Source: Anaeramoeba flamelloides
Taxonomy: Eukaryota > Metamonada > Anaeramoebidae
Length of the DNA stretch: 64,000 bases
Direction of reading: 5' to 3'
Assembly: GCA_027625915.1 (NCBI GenBank)
Contig: JANTQA010000048.1
Location: 3,286,001 to 3,350,000, forward strand
Every line of letters begins with the position of its first letter. The stretch's first letter is position 1. Position numbers and translations under genes: made by a program. Below the pieces are notes generated by a model. It saw only the letters and a program-made list of their open reading frames with translations, made no database searches and was not told the origin of the DNA. Shown in pieces: positions 22,636 through 35,120 of this stretch.

Positions 22636-24566
22636 TAGAGGTTTTGATGATAACATACTTAATTCACGATAAAGTTACAAAAATCGCGATAATTTCCATC
22701 AAATCGCGATAATATCAGAAAATCGCGATATTCAATATTATCGCGATAATATAACAAATCGCGATAATTTTAAAAAATCGCAATAAATGCCAAAATATCG
22801 CGATAAAAAAGTAATCGCGATTAAATAGTTGATGGGTTTTTGGGCTAATTGAGAAATATTTAAACAAAAAATTTTTGTGATCAAAAAAACAGATTATGTG
22901 AAAAAAAGTCATTCTTTGAAAAAACAACAAAAAAGATACTTGATCCAATCAAGGATCAGATCAAAGAGTTTTATTGTGTTTTCATTTAATTTGGTTGACA
23001 AGCCTATCGATCCTTTAAGATCAACAACAATAAGAACTAAAGAGAAATAAATATTTTTCTCAGTTAATCATGGTGTTGGAAATTGCGTTGAATAAAAAGA
23101 GCTTCTAAATCAACCAACACTTTATCTGTTCTTTAAAGTATGTGTTCTTGGGTTAAAACATTTTCAATATTCTCCGAAAGCTAAAAGGGGTTGATAAACT
23201 TTTCAAAAGCTTTCACTACATCCTTGCTAGATGATCACCAATTATTAAGATTTTTTATAGATTTGTCTTCTTGTTTTTCTTTTTCTTCTTTGAGCATCTC
23301 TGTATTGGACCGAAAACACAATTAGAGCTTAAGAGGTTTTTGTTTGACCGATCACCAATAAGAAGGAAAATTATTCTTTATTCTTTTTGGCTATTTAAAA
23401 TTGTGAAGGTAACAACACCATTGTAAGAAAACACATCTATCTTATATTCAAGTGTATTGTTGAGATGGGTAATTATTAGTTTGATTATAAAATTTGTTTG
23501 AGATTTTATATTTTGTTAAAAAAAAAAATGAAAAGAAAACAATTTTTTTCCACGGCATACCAAACTCATTCCCTTCAAAAAAGTTTTCGGTCTTACAAAA
23601 CTTTCAAACACTTTCAAAGACAGTTCACAACTCTTACAAACACTTTCAAACATTTATTAAAGCGGAAAAGTGTGGTAAAAGCCAAGAGATTTTTTTAAGG
23701 TAATTAGAAAAAAATAATTTTTCATTTTGTTGCGATAATTTGAATATCTCGATAATGTGAATATCGCAATAATATTGAATATCGCGATAAAGTTGGACTA
23801 ATCGCGATTTTTAATAATATCATGATTTTATTGTTAATATAAGGATAATAAACTCTGTTTCAGTCAAAGTGGCCCAAAGTTTTTTTCAAATATCAATTAT
23901 TTTATATAATTGACCTTTGAAGAACAAATAAGAAATAAACAGAATAATAAACCTCAAAGAAATGTTGATACATGTCTGAAAGAAAACTAATTAATCAATA
24001 GATTTTCAAAAAAATTGAAAAACTCAAATTCTTAGGGCCCTATTGAGAAAAACAACGATGTTCGTTTTGAACTTCTACTGGTATTCGAACAATAAATATG
24101 AAACATTTTTCACTTCATTTTCCATACTTTTATTTTAGAAATTAAGTCCCCAAACAAAGTTTGTTGGTATTTGTGGTCTCTATTTGAAAAAGGAAATGAA
24201 AATGAAGTGAAAATTTTTCACATTTATCAAACAAATATCAAGATCAAAGATCGAATTAAAATTGCAATAGATTTCTCAACAATCTTTACATGATTTCAAT
24301 TACATTAGAATAACACGTTTTTACCAAGTGACTATTGATCTTGCAATAAAAAATTTTTTGCAAATGAATGACGTTTTTAAAAAAAAAAATGAAAAAAAAA
24401 AACAAAAATGTGTAGAAATGTGAAAAAATGATTTCAATTTTGAAAATTTCCAAAATAAATTTTTTCTTCTAATATCTATGCAAACCCTTTAAACATGTGT
24501 ATTATACCATTACAACTGGGCACCTTTGACTGAAAAATAGTTTATATGTTATCATCAAAACCTCTA
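22636..24566. mobile_element. Element C, TIR element with TCGCGA-rich subterminal arrays
   Basis: The ends carry a perfect inverted repeat of about 20 bp (GAGGTTTTGATGATAACA...) bordered by TA on both sides, as in Tc1/mariner-type insertion. Just inside the left end (22670-22825) are eight repeats of ATCGCGAT or a one-base variant at about 17-22 bp spacing, seven of them with the exact palindrome TCGCGA. Inside the right end (23730-23815) are five more, two exact and three degenerate. The core (22830-23730) shows no transposase I recognise. Element B2 (23849-24544) interrupts the right end, so the original element was about 1.23 kb. Subterminal arrays often bind transposase; that is inference here. 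Confidence 0.75.
23849..24544 (+). mobile_element. Element B, copy 2 (nested in element C)
   Basis: About 696 bp. The left end reads TA-AACTCTGTTTCAGTCAAAG and the right end is the reverse complement of AACTATTTTTCAGTCAAAG followed by TA. It matches 932-1641 along its whole length and in the same orientation, by eye at roughly 85 to 90 percent identity with small indels. It sits within about 20 bp of the right end of element C, between two TA dinucleotides. No coding frame. Confidence 0.8.
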
Positions 24567-25303
24567 TTTACTTATTCTTTGATTTCAAAATTTTCACAAC
24601 CCCAATTTTTCAAAAAAAAAATAAAAAAGTACACAATAATTTCAAAAAATAATTTTGATATTCAAAAGTTGAGAGTGTTTTTATTCTAAAAAAATTTATA
24701 CCAGTGCTTAATTGAGTTAAGTATGAAACTTAATTTCGAAAAATATTAATCAGAAAAAAATAGTGCATAATTTTATTAAGGACATATTATAAGAAGATAT
24801 TTTACTATTTCTCATGTATTTAAACCTTCATTTGTTCGATTGGGAATGATTTTAATCATTCAATTTCTCCAAGTTTGCAAAAATGTAACACTACCTTAAT
24901 CAATAAATTTGATAAAAGAATTTTGTTAGATTGATTTCACGAAAAAAAAACTGTTTAAAGATTTTCTATAAAAACAGTGCTTAATTCTAATTAACACTTT
25001 AGTTAGAATAGTTTGTGTTGGATTTGATTTTTTTTAATCTCAACAAGTTTAATAAATGTTCCAATAGTTTTGAAAAAAATTAGATTATTTCGTTGAGTTA
25101 TTAGCTTGTCCAAATATTATATGTCACTCAGTTGCGAAACAGTACTCGCCTTAAAAAATAATTCTCAAAAATCGATTTCAGTTTTGGAAATTATTTGGAA
25201 CTTTAAAAAAAATTGTCAAGGAATTTATTTTTTTTACATTGTTTTTCAAATCTTAGTTGTCGAACAAAACAAAACAGAACAAAACAAAACAAAATACGTT
25301 TTA

Positions 25304-25611
25304 ATGGACTTTTCTTTTATTAATTTTAATGAAAGCGGCCAACCACCATTTAGTGATCTTTCGTTGGATCCTCTTAATTTTGTTGCAAATCCTTTTTTTG
25401 AAGAAGCAGATTTACCTGATTTTTCCTTGTATGGGGAAAGTAATACAAAGGGAACAAACGATCTAGATTCTGAAGTCAACAAGGAAAGTTCTCCAATTTC
25501 TTCACCATTATCTTCCTTGTCTTCAGTTGAGGATTATTTTTATGAAAAAAATACACCAACAGAAGAAATAAAAAAAGAAAAACAACAACAACAACAACAA
25601 CAACAACAGCC

Positions 25612-25643
<32 letters not shown>

Positions 25644-26878
25644 AACAAATAAATTCAACCACTTCAAAAATTATCAAAAATGAAGGTAATAAGGTACATA
25701 AACCAAGATTAATTCTCAAAAAGAAAAAAAAAAAAAAGAAAAATAAAAAAACCAAAGAAGAACAAAAAACTTTAAAACGACGAAGGCTTTTAGAGAGCAA
25801 TTCCAAAAATAAAAAAAACAGCCATTCAATTTCAACATTAACAAAACAGCGTAATACCCTAAGTGAACAAGTGATCTCAAAAAGACAAGAGCTCTTAAAA
25901 ATATCCAATATCAAGGAAGTGAGGAAAATGCCTGCCGAGATTAAAAAGCTTCGAAGGTTAGAAAAAAACCGAGTAAGTGCACGTAAACTCAGAGAAAAAA
26001 AGAAACAGTATTGGTCGAATTTGGAAAAGGAATGCAAAACTTTACGAGAAGAAAATGAGATTTTAAAAGAAAAACTCGAAAAACAAAACGAAGAATTAGA
26101 AAATTTAAGAAAGTTCTTCATAAATAATCAAAATCAACAATTTGAGAATTCGCAAATTAATAATGTCCAACCGAGAGAAATTGCACCGCTGTTGGACGAG
26201 GACGTTGAGCAATCGTCTTCGAAAAGTAGTCAAAAAAAAAAAACTTCCAAACTATTGGGCAATATTTTAAATATTACAACAATTCCCAATCAGACCCAAA
26301 ACCCAAACACTACTTTAAATTTAAATTCAAAAAATGGTTCAGATCAGTTATTGCCGTCAAGAAAAAGAAAGCTTCATAATAATGAAAACAAAGCTGTTGG
26401 TGCAGTTTTCTTGATCTTTCTGGTTGTTTTTGGTGTAATGTGGTCGTCTTCAAAATCGCCACAATTTTTAGCATTAGATCACCCGGCAGCAGGAAAAATT
26501 TCGTCTCCTTCGTCATTGGCAATAGTATCCTTTTCAAAGGAAATTGTCACACAATCCTCATCCTCGTCTTCGTCATCATCCTCTTCGTCGTCTTTCCTTG
26601 GTAATGGGAATTATCGCAACATTTTATCATTCCAAAACGATAAAAGAAATCATGAAGAAACAAAGGGCGTAAAATCTATAGCATTAATTAAATCACAAAA
26701 TCCTATTGATACAGTAGAAAAATTACCAAAAAGTCCAAGAGTTAATGATCTTTCTTCTAATTCACACCAAGCTCTTGATAATGGTGGAGAAAGAAAACAA
26801 ATAGAGGCACCCCCTGAGATGCAATTTATTGCAGCCCCCCCCCGAAAGATAAACAACTTGAACAACAGATGTTATTAA
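25304..26878 (+). CDS. Membrane-anchored bZIP transcription factor (ATF6/CREB3-like layout)
   Basis: 524 residues from the ATG at 25304. The open frame reaches further back, but that part has no protein-like features and starts without ATG, so I treat it as 5' leader; a CAAAACAAAACA-rich run precedes the start. An acidic N-terminus (1-90) is followed by poly-Gln, poly-Thr and poly-Lys tracts (about 92-150). The basic region reads NRVSARKLREKK at about residue 223 and is followed by a leucine zipper. A hydrophobic span (AVFLIFLVVFGVMW) lies at about 366-382. The last 140 residues are Ser-rich. Known proteins with this order are released from the ER membrane by proteolysis; that is inference here, and no clear site-1 protease motif is seen. 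A run of nine C at about 26835-26843 may hide a frame change near the C-terminus. Confidence 0.82.
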
Positions 26879-28303
26879 AAAGTGAAGATAATACAAATTC
26901 TTAGAATATTTTTATAAATCATAAACTTTTATTCATTTTTTAAAAGAAATAATAATAGTGTGCATAAATCATATGAAAATATTAAAATTATATTTTACAA
27001 AAAAAAAAAAATTGATTAAATAATAATAATCAGAATATTAATAATGTGTAAGCAGATTAATTTGTCAGTTAATGCATTTGAAGATAAAAAAAAAATTATC
27101 AGTTTTGTAACCACGTGTTTATATGTGTATGGGAAATTCGATTAAATTCTTTTCAATTCTCATTTTTTTTTTTTTTTTTTTTCAAAAATAAATTTTAAAG
27201 CAAATATTTTTGATTTTTTTGAAAAAAAAAATTCACAAGTTCTTAATCTTAAATATACCCAAAGGAAAAATATCACAACTATTTGCCAACTAAAAAAAAA
27301 AAAAGCATTTGCTGATATAATGAATTTCATTTGATAAATCTAAATTTGAAAATAATTTGATTACATTTCCTCAATACTAAATTGGATTGAAAGTGTGAAT
27401 GAACTTTTTCAATGATTAATTGTCTTCAAATTTGGCAATTTTTTCATTATTTAGTTTCTATTTAAAAATCCGATCAAACTAATATTTTTGGTATATTCTG
27501 GAGCGTAATATTATAAGTATATACTTGATTTTTTCTTTTGAAACTTTTTTCATTTTTATTTAGCATTCCAAGTAAATTCATAAACGAAAATAATTAGTGA
27601 ATATTTTGGGTTTATCATGTGGTTCATTTTTGAGGAACCACTTTTATTTGTAATGTTTGCTTTTCAACTAAATTTAAAAAAATTTTAACACGGGCTTAAA
27701 ACTGTTTAAAAAGGAACAATACTCCATTTTCCATTTAATTTGGCAATTATTTTGATTTAACAATTATTCTATCTTTTTTTGTATTTTTTGTTTTTTTTTT
27801 CATTTCTTTTTTTCGAATTATGTAATTGTTTCGGTTTGATCTGAAAAAAATTTTCCAATAGAAGGTTAAAATTATGTTTTATTAAATAGAAAAATTACAT
27901 AAGATTAGTTGATTATTTCTAATTTGTATAGATCAAGAATTGTTTGTGTAATTTTAATCCATTTAGCAATACAATTATTGTTCTGCTCTTTTCATCATTT
28001 TGGATACATCAATTTTTTTTTTTTGGGTTTTATAATTTTTTTCTTTGGATTTGGATAAAAAACGTTATAGATAAATATATTATTACTGAGTAAATTGTAT
28101 TTGAATTTGAAATGATGTTTTATAAAATATAAAATAAAGTTTTTTTTAAATATCTATTTGTGATTTTTGGAATGTACATTTTTTCGAATTCTTTTAATAT
28201 TGTGTTTTTTCTTGTGTTTTTCCCTTTGTTTAGAACACAAGTAATTTTGAACCTTTACACTCCATTTTGTTTTATTCCAAATTTTTTAAAATTAAATATT
28301 TTC

Positions 28304-28344
<41 letters not shown>

Positions 28345-28359
28345 GGGGGGGGGCAGGCA

Positions 28360-28862
28360 GATGTAGTGTTATGTAAATTTTACTTGTTCAAGGGGTTTTA
28401 ATGGATATATTTAGAAGAAAATTATTTCTTTTGAAAATTCCAAAATTGAAATCATTTTTTCACATATATGCAATTTTTTTTTTTTACATAATTAGTTTTG
28501 CAATTTTTTTTTTATTGTAAGATCGATAATCACCGAGTAAAAATTTGTTATTTTGATGTTATTGAAATGGTAAAAAGATTGTAGAGAAAGTATCATGATT
28601 TCTATTATTATTTTTATTTGATAGTTAGTTGAAGATCAAAATGGACATTGTTGTTTTTCTCATAAAGCCTTAAGAAATTTAGGTTTTTCTATGGTTAACA
28701 AAATATATTGGTTTTATTTGTTTTTTTTTTTATATGGATATCAACCATTCTTTGATATTTATTATTCTACGTATTTTTTATATTTAATCTTCAAAGTTCA
28801 TTAATAAAAAATATTTGATATTTGAAAATACTGTTGCATTCCTTTGACAGAAAAAAGGTTTT
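28360..28862 (-). mobile_element. Element B, copy 3 (decayed, reverse)
   Basis: Reverse-oriented and diverged relative to copies 1 and 2. Recognisable blocks are AAAATTGAAATCATTTTTTC (about 28442), a GATCGATAATCACCGAGTAA block (about 28522), TTGTTGTTTTTCTCATAAAG (about 28650) and CATTCCTTTGACAGAAAAAA near 28850, the former left end. It is shorter than the other copies, with internal loss. Confidence 0.55.
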
Positions 28863-29141
28863 ATTATATATTTGTGGAAAATTGTTTCCAAACAAAGTAC
28901 TTTAAGGTGAAATTTATTTGTTCCTTAAATTCCGTGAAAAATCCATGTCTTAAAAGTGGAATTGTTCTTAATATTATAATTATTATATCAATTCTATGTA
29001 TGTGTATTGTAAAATGTATTGGTACAAATATTTTCCAAAAATTGACAAAAAAAAACTAAATTAAACGTTTTTATATAAAAAAAAAGAGTATTTTAAATTA
29101 TATGAAAAAAAATAATAATAATAATCAATTTGGTAGTCATG

Positions 29142-29734
29142 TAAGGTCTTTCCAAAAAAGTGGGGCATTTTTTTGCATTTCATAAAAAATCATCGTTGGC
29201 ATTGAAATTATTCATTAATTGACATTGCCAAATTAAATTAAATTTTAATACCAATTGAATAAATGACTAAGGTTTTTATTTCAAAATATTTTTGGATGAA
29301 ATATTTCAAAATAATAAAAAAAAAAAAAATAGTACTGTTTTTGGTGAAAACAATATACGAAAAATTTCAATAAAAAAAAATGGAAATATGGAAAGCGTAC
29401 CAATGATTTTTTAAACGGTAGTTTGCAGTTATATGTTTTCAATTCTATTGAAACTTTTGCCCATATTAAAAAAGTTATGAAAACGAGTTTTTCGATTATA
29501 AAGAAAAAAATAAACACTAATTTTCACCCTTAAAAAAAATAATCAGATAAAATCGAGATCAGAAGTTTTAATATTTTTTATTTATGTAATACTATACTAA
29601 GATACAAATTGGATTATTAAAAAGGATAAATAAAAGATAATTAATGATTTTATATGTTTAAATACTTTTATGAAGATTGGGTTTAAAAGATATATTTTAA
29701 AATAAATTTGCACTACTTTATTGGAAATGGCTTA
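29142..29734 (-). mobile_element. Element D, copy 1
   Basis: 593 bp bordered by TA. The left end reads AAGGTCTTTCCAAAAAAGTG then GGGCA; the right end is GCACTACTTTATTGGAAATG then GCTTA. It matches copies at 44472-45060, 49463-50047 and 54008-54597. Orientation is opposite to copies 2 and 4. No transposase frame, so a non-autonomous Tc1/mariner-like element is the best reading. Confidence 0.75.
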
Positions 29735-32700
29735 AATAGTATTTTAAAAAGTAAAATCCAATACAATATTTTTTGTTCTATCCATAATTTAGGCATTATT
29801 AAACAATTTGCAAAAAAAAATTTGATACTTTAAAATGAAAAAAAAAATATCATCAATTACAACACTTTAAAAAAATTATATTTATTAAATAACTTAAATA
29901 ACCAATCTTTGTTAAAGTAATGTATTTAATAAAATAAAAATGAAAAAAAAAATGTGGGGTGTGAACGGGGACTCAATAAAAATCATAAATAGTGATTTTT
30001 TTGTATTTTAAATTATTTTAAATTATGTAAAATAATTGCCAAATATAAAGTGCGAGGAATTGTATGCAGATAGGTTTTTTTTTTTTTTTTTTTGAAAAGT
30101 TCTTACTATTGATAAAAATTTACTTTTATTCCCTATTTTCCATTTAATTTTATTAATTTTGAATTATCATCAAAAGTCCGAATTAAGATATTAATTCAAT
30201 GGTCTAACACTGTTAATGTTGGGCTTTTGGTGTTTGTAAAAATTGCAAAGCTTTAAACCTAACGATGGTGCTGGTTGGAAACTATACATAATTTATTATA
30301 ATTTTAACCTGGCAAGGATTTTTAAATTATCAGAAATCATCTATTATCATAATTACTTTGTTTTTTTTTTTTTTTTTTTTTACGATATATGGAATAATTA
30401 TTCCATTCTATTTATTTCATTCTTTTTATTTACTTAATAATAAATTTCGATTGAAAATGGTATAGTGTTGCAAGAGTTTGAATTCCCATTGGATATTTTG
30501 TATATATTATTATATTTCAAAATTTTTAAAATGAATTTTTTTTGAATATTTTTCAAGAATTTCTTGATTATTTTAATTGGTATCAAGTTTTTAGTATTTT
30601 TTAATGTTTGTGAGAGGAAAATTCAATAGGATTATTTTTAGATTAGTGGTATTTTATTTATTAAATTGTCGAAAATCAAAAATGTTGAAATGACCAATGC
30701 TAAATATTTTTACAAATTTATTCCAAACCCAATTTTAATCACCAAAGTTTTGATTATAATCTTTACTGATTTAAATTGGTAAGAAAAGCCTAATTCCTAT
30801 CTTAATTATTGTTTTTGTCTGATAATCCGATCTAAAATTCTCTTGTATTTCACCCAACCTATCCAAATATACCCACGTGTGCCCTAAAATAGTGCAGCAT
30901 ATCTAAGTTTGTGGTTTGGTAACGGGGGGGGGGATGCCAAAAGCCAATATATTTAAATAGAATTGACTATTTGCAATAAATTGAGGATTTGAAAATTTAA
31001 AAACTAATAAATTTCCATTATAGTTTTCTAAATTTAAGTTAAATTTAACATAATCAAACATGTTCCTCGAATTGTGTATTTATTCAACATTCTAAAATGG
31101 ACAACTGTTACTGTTTTAAACCATTAATATCAAAGATTGATTTATTTATCCAGTCATTTCCTCTCTTAATTTTTCATAATAAACTATTTTTTTTAATTGC
31201 TACATTTACTAAATGATTAAAAATGATATATTTGGAATATTTGATCAAACCATAATTAGATTGTGAATTGTTACCTGTTAATTTTTGTATTTTGAGTTAA
31301 ATTAGAATAAATTTTTGATTTTTTACGAATATTTTTAATTTATAAGAAAAAATTCAATTTTCATTTTTTAGCAATTTCAGGGTTTTAGGTTGGATAATAA
31401 AGATATTTAGAAATAATTCTATTAAGATTTTTGATTAGAAATAATATCATTTTTTGGCTTCTATTTGTGATTTCTGGAAAGTTTTTGACTCGGAAAATAA
31501 TTAATGGGATTCAAATGTTCGTTTTAATGGATAATTTTATGGTTCAAAAGTCCTAAAAAGAGAAATTTTCAAAATATTATCCAATTGATGGGATCTTGAC
31601 AAGATTTTTCTAACAAAATTGTTATAAATCGTATTAATTTTGATTTTTTCTGACAAAACCATATTAAATGGTTGGGTAAAGATTAAAATAACTGAACCTA
31701 AATATAATTTTCACCATTGCTATTGTATTTGGGTTTCATATTAACCTTGAAATCAAAAGGACGAGTCAAGCTTTTAATAAACAATTTTGGTTTTATATCA
31801 ATTACACTTCTCAATGGAAATGGGGGTTTAATAATATTTTGTTAATGAGATAATAAATTGACTTATTAATTTTTTCATTATTTATTCTTACCCTTTCTTT
31901 TTCAATACACTTTCATTCTCAATTTGGTTTATATGGGATACAAAGTTTGGTTGTTTTTCCAAGTTTTCTTTTGATAACTTAAATTAATTCAATGAATTTT
32001 TTTTTCAAAAAGGATCCAAACACAAACCCTCTTTCTCTTTTTAAGTCTCACAAAAAAAAAAAAGAAATGCTTTGGATCATCAATCAAACCAATTGGTGGA
32101 TACAAATCTTCATGTTGTTTGACTGACAAAGAAATTGTGTAAATTGTGTACTTGTACTCCAAAAACAGAAAAAAGTTTCAAGTAAAATGGTAGAGATTAT
32201 TTGGGAAAAGGAGACTTTCAGATTTTAGGAATGCCTAGATCAACATCAAAAAGTTACTGGTTTTTAGAATTATTAGTGATATTTTTTATTACGACTCGGA
32301 TATAAAATTAATTTTCAAAGTAAAAAAGACAAGTCTTTTTCTTCTCCATTTTCACCAAAAACTGTATTTTTAGATACCTTTTGAACTTTGCTCTTTCTCT
32401 TCTACTTTGATTAATTCAGAAAAAGTAAACATTTTGTGAAAGAAGTTTATGAGTTTACAAAATATAGAGAGGCTATTTGAAAAGTGAACAATCCCAATAG
32501 AACGCATTTGAACTGAAAAGTAAATTAGTTCTGTATTCATTTAACTTTTCCACATCCTAAAATGAAAATTCCATTAATTCTGAGAAAATAAATGGAATTT
32601 TGGAGAGGTACTGTTGGTAAAGATTACGTGATTTATTCATTTGATGATTTGTAATTTTGTAAACAATTCGCAAGAATTTGAAAGAAAATTGTTTAAAATT

Positions 32701-32946
32701 TTCCAAAACAAGAAACAATTTAAGATCTACACCCCAAAACAGACCTTAAAATTAACTGTTTTCTTCTTTCTAAAAATTTTTATCGAAGAAAAATTAATCA
32801 CATTTTGGATGAAAAAAGAAAGCAATTGGATTTAAATTTGTTAAAAATCGGATTTTTGGGCTTTATTTCGAGAAATATCAAAAAAAAAACGGAGTAAATC
32901 TCTTTCATTTTTTTTTAATTTTTTAAAAATTTATCTGCTCTTATAA

Positions 32947-33283
32947 ATGAAAATTAAAGGTCACGAAGTACCAGCTTTTCAAAAAATCACTGCAGTTCCA
33001 GGAATGGTAAGCTTTCTTTTTCTTTTGTGTTTTTTTTTTTTTTTTTTTTTTTTTCATAATTCTTTTTTACTTGTCTCATTTAAACTAACGATCTTTATTT
33101 TTTTTTTTTTTTTTTTTTAAAATATTTATTTTGTTTACGTAACACTTAAAATAGCTTATTTTTGGAACTTGTACCGTAGTTATTGCCAAGGTTCTTTTCC
33201 AAACCGAAGGTAGAGGAAGATATGGTACAAAAAAACATCTTTATACAAAACCATGGCTCGTAAGAATTTACTTTTTTTTTTTT

Positions 33284-33319
<36 letters not shown>

Positions 33320-35120
33320 ATTTTTTTTTTTTTTTTTTTTTCAAAAAATTAAAATTTAATATTTTTCCTACTTTATTTTAAAAAATTGATTTTTTTTCAA
33401 TAGCAAACTGTTGCAATGTTTATTGGAATGCTTGGTTGTTTACTTGTTCTCGAAGCTTACAGATTAATCAAAAGAAAGCATAATGATGCCCTTGTTTCCC
33501 ATAGTAAAATTTACTATATTTCAATTGTTCCTTCCGTAAGTTTTTTTTTTTTTTTTTCCCTCTTTTTTTGTAAATGATTATTGTATTTTTCATTTCATTC
33601 CAAATCAGAGATCTTTGAATTAAATACCGTTTATTTTTGAAAAAAAATGATGAAAAAATGATAAAAACAAGTTTCAAAATTAGTTTTCAATCTAAAATAG
33701 TGCTTAGTTTGCAAAACTTTATTTAAAAATAGCTTTTAACAGAATTTTTTTCAAAAAATTCAATAAATTGAAGGTTTTTAAAAAGAAGCTTTATTTTATT
33801 CAATTTAAACTTCAAAGAGCTGTTATTTTAAAAAGGATGATTTGATTCAATTTTATATCAAATAATCTGATATATAAAATAATAAACAACTGAGATCTTT
33901 GAAAAAATATTTTTTCTATTTTATTTTTATTCTTCTTGAATTAAATTGATTTAAATGTCAATTCAAATTCCTTCGTTTTAACATAAATTATTCATCAACA
34001 AAATTTTTTTTTTTTTATGATTTCCACATCTTTATCTTAAATCTAAAAAACAAAATAATTCCATTTCTAATAACAAAGATGTTTGATCTTATTGCTACTT
34101 CCTTAATGAACATTGGATTATTATGGATTCCAGCATCAATTTGGCAAATGCTTAGAGGTTCTATGGTTGTTTTTAGTGCTATTTTTTCAGTAGTTTTCTT
34201 GAAAAGAAAACTTTACGGATTCCATTGGGTTGGTGTCTGTGTTGTTGTCTGTGCACTTGTTCTTGTTGGTGTTGCATGTATTAAATCTGATACAGGTAGC
34301 TTTGATGTCACCCATGAACTTATTGGAATCTTTTTAGTTGTTGGTGCACAAGTTATCCAAGCATCTCAAATTATTGTTGAAGATCATCTCCTTCATAACG
34401 TTAAAGTAAACCCACTTCTCATTGTCGGCCTTGAAGGTTTATGGGGAACTATTGTTACAATTGGTGTCTTTCTTCCGTAAATATTTTTGCTTGATATTTT
34501 TTTATTTTTTTTTTTAAAAATCAAAAAACGCACATAATTTAAATTTCTTCCTTTTAAAAATGAGTGTTTTTATTTGCAAAATTTTTTTCAAACTCTAAAC
34601 TTTAATTATTTTTTAAAATATGATTCATTTAATTAATAAAAGAATTGTCGGTAACACACCAAAAAGCTGGGGTGAAGGTTTCCATGAAGATACAATTGAC
34701 TCCTTATATATGATGAAATATAGTGGACAAATTGTTGGATTAACAATTGCTTATATTTTTGCCATTTTGGGATATAACATGTTCGGAATGTTTGTTACAA
34801 ATATCTTTACAGCTGTCCACAGAACCATTCTTGAAGCAGTAAGAACTTTCTGTATCTGGGTTGTTGATATCATCATCTATTATGGAATCAGCAAATCTTT
34901 TGGTGAAGACTGGAATAAATGGAGCTTCTTAGAACTTGGTGGATTTGTTGTATTAATGTGTGGTATGTTTATCTATAATGGTATCTGGAAAATCCCAGGA
35001 TTCACTTATCCATCAGCTAACAAAACTGAAGATAATGACGAAACTAAACCAATGCTTGAAGATGACGAATCATCCTCAGAAAGTGATCTCGAAAAACACT
35101 TGAATTCTTCATCAGATTAA
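32947..35120 (+). CDS. SLC35F6-like drug/metabolite-superfamily transporter
   Basis: Five exons: join(32947..33006, 33155..33259, 33404..33535, 34079..34476, 34643..35120), 390 residues. Donors are GTAAGC, GTAAGA, GTAAGT and GTAAAT, acceptors end in AG, and all phases fit; the last junction splits a Pro codon and yields FLPIVGNTPKSWGEG, typical of the family. SLC35F6-type proteins are about ten-span membrane proteins of endolysosomal or related membranes in the nucleotide-sugar transporter group; the substrate is not known. Visible motifs are QTEGRGRYGTKKHLYTKPWL with the QTVAMFIGMLG span, WQMLRGSMVVFSA, and FHEDTIDSLYMM. The C-terminal 40 residues are acidic and Ser-rich, as in a cytosolic tail. 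Length is close to the human protein. Introns are 144-543 bp and poly-T rich. Confidence 0.9.

Larger units (their letters stand above)
17088..25303. other. 8.2-kb gene-free stretch holding several TIR elements
   Basis: No convincing coding exon. It holds hairpin K (18578-18760), repeat A copy 3 (19520-20290), element J (21379-21980), and element C (22636-24566) with element B2 nested in it. The remainder is AT-rich DNA in which I see nothing further. Open frames on both strands at 18479-18796 are by-products of the hairpin. Confidence 0.5.
26879..32946. other. 6-kb gene-free stretch
   Basis: AT-rich DNA holding a decayed element B copy (28360-28862) and element D1 (29142-29734). A poly-T run of more than 30 bases is followed by about ten G at 28303-28353, and a run of ten G lies at about 30924-30933. 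Short frames such as 30243-30437 do not look like proteins. I see nothing else. Confidence 0.5.

Noticed and set aside
25106-25303. Longer N-terminal extension of the bZIP frame
   Set aside because: It begins without ATG, is AT-driven, and the sequence becomes protein-like only from the ATG at 25304; treated as leader.
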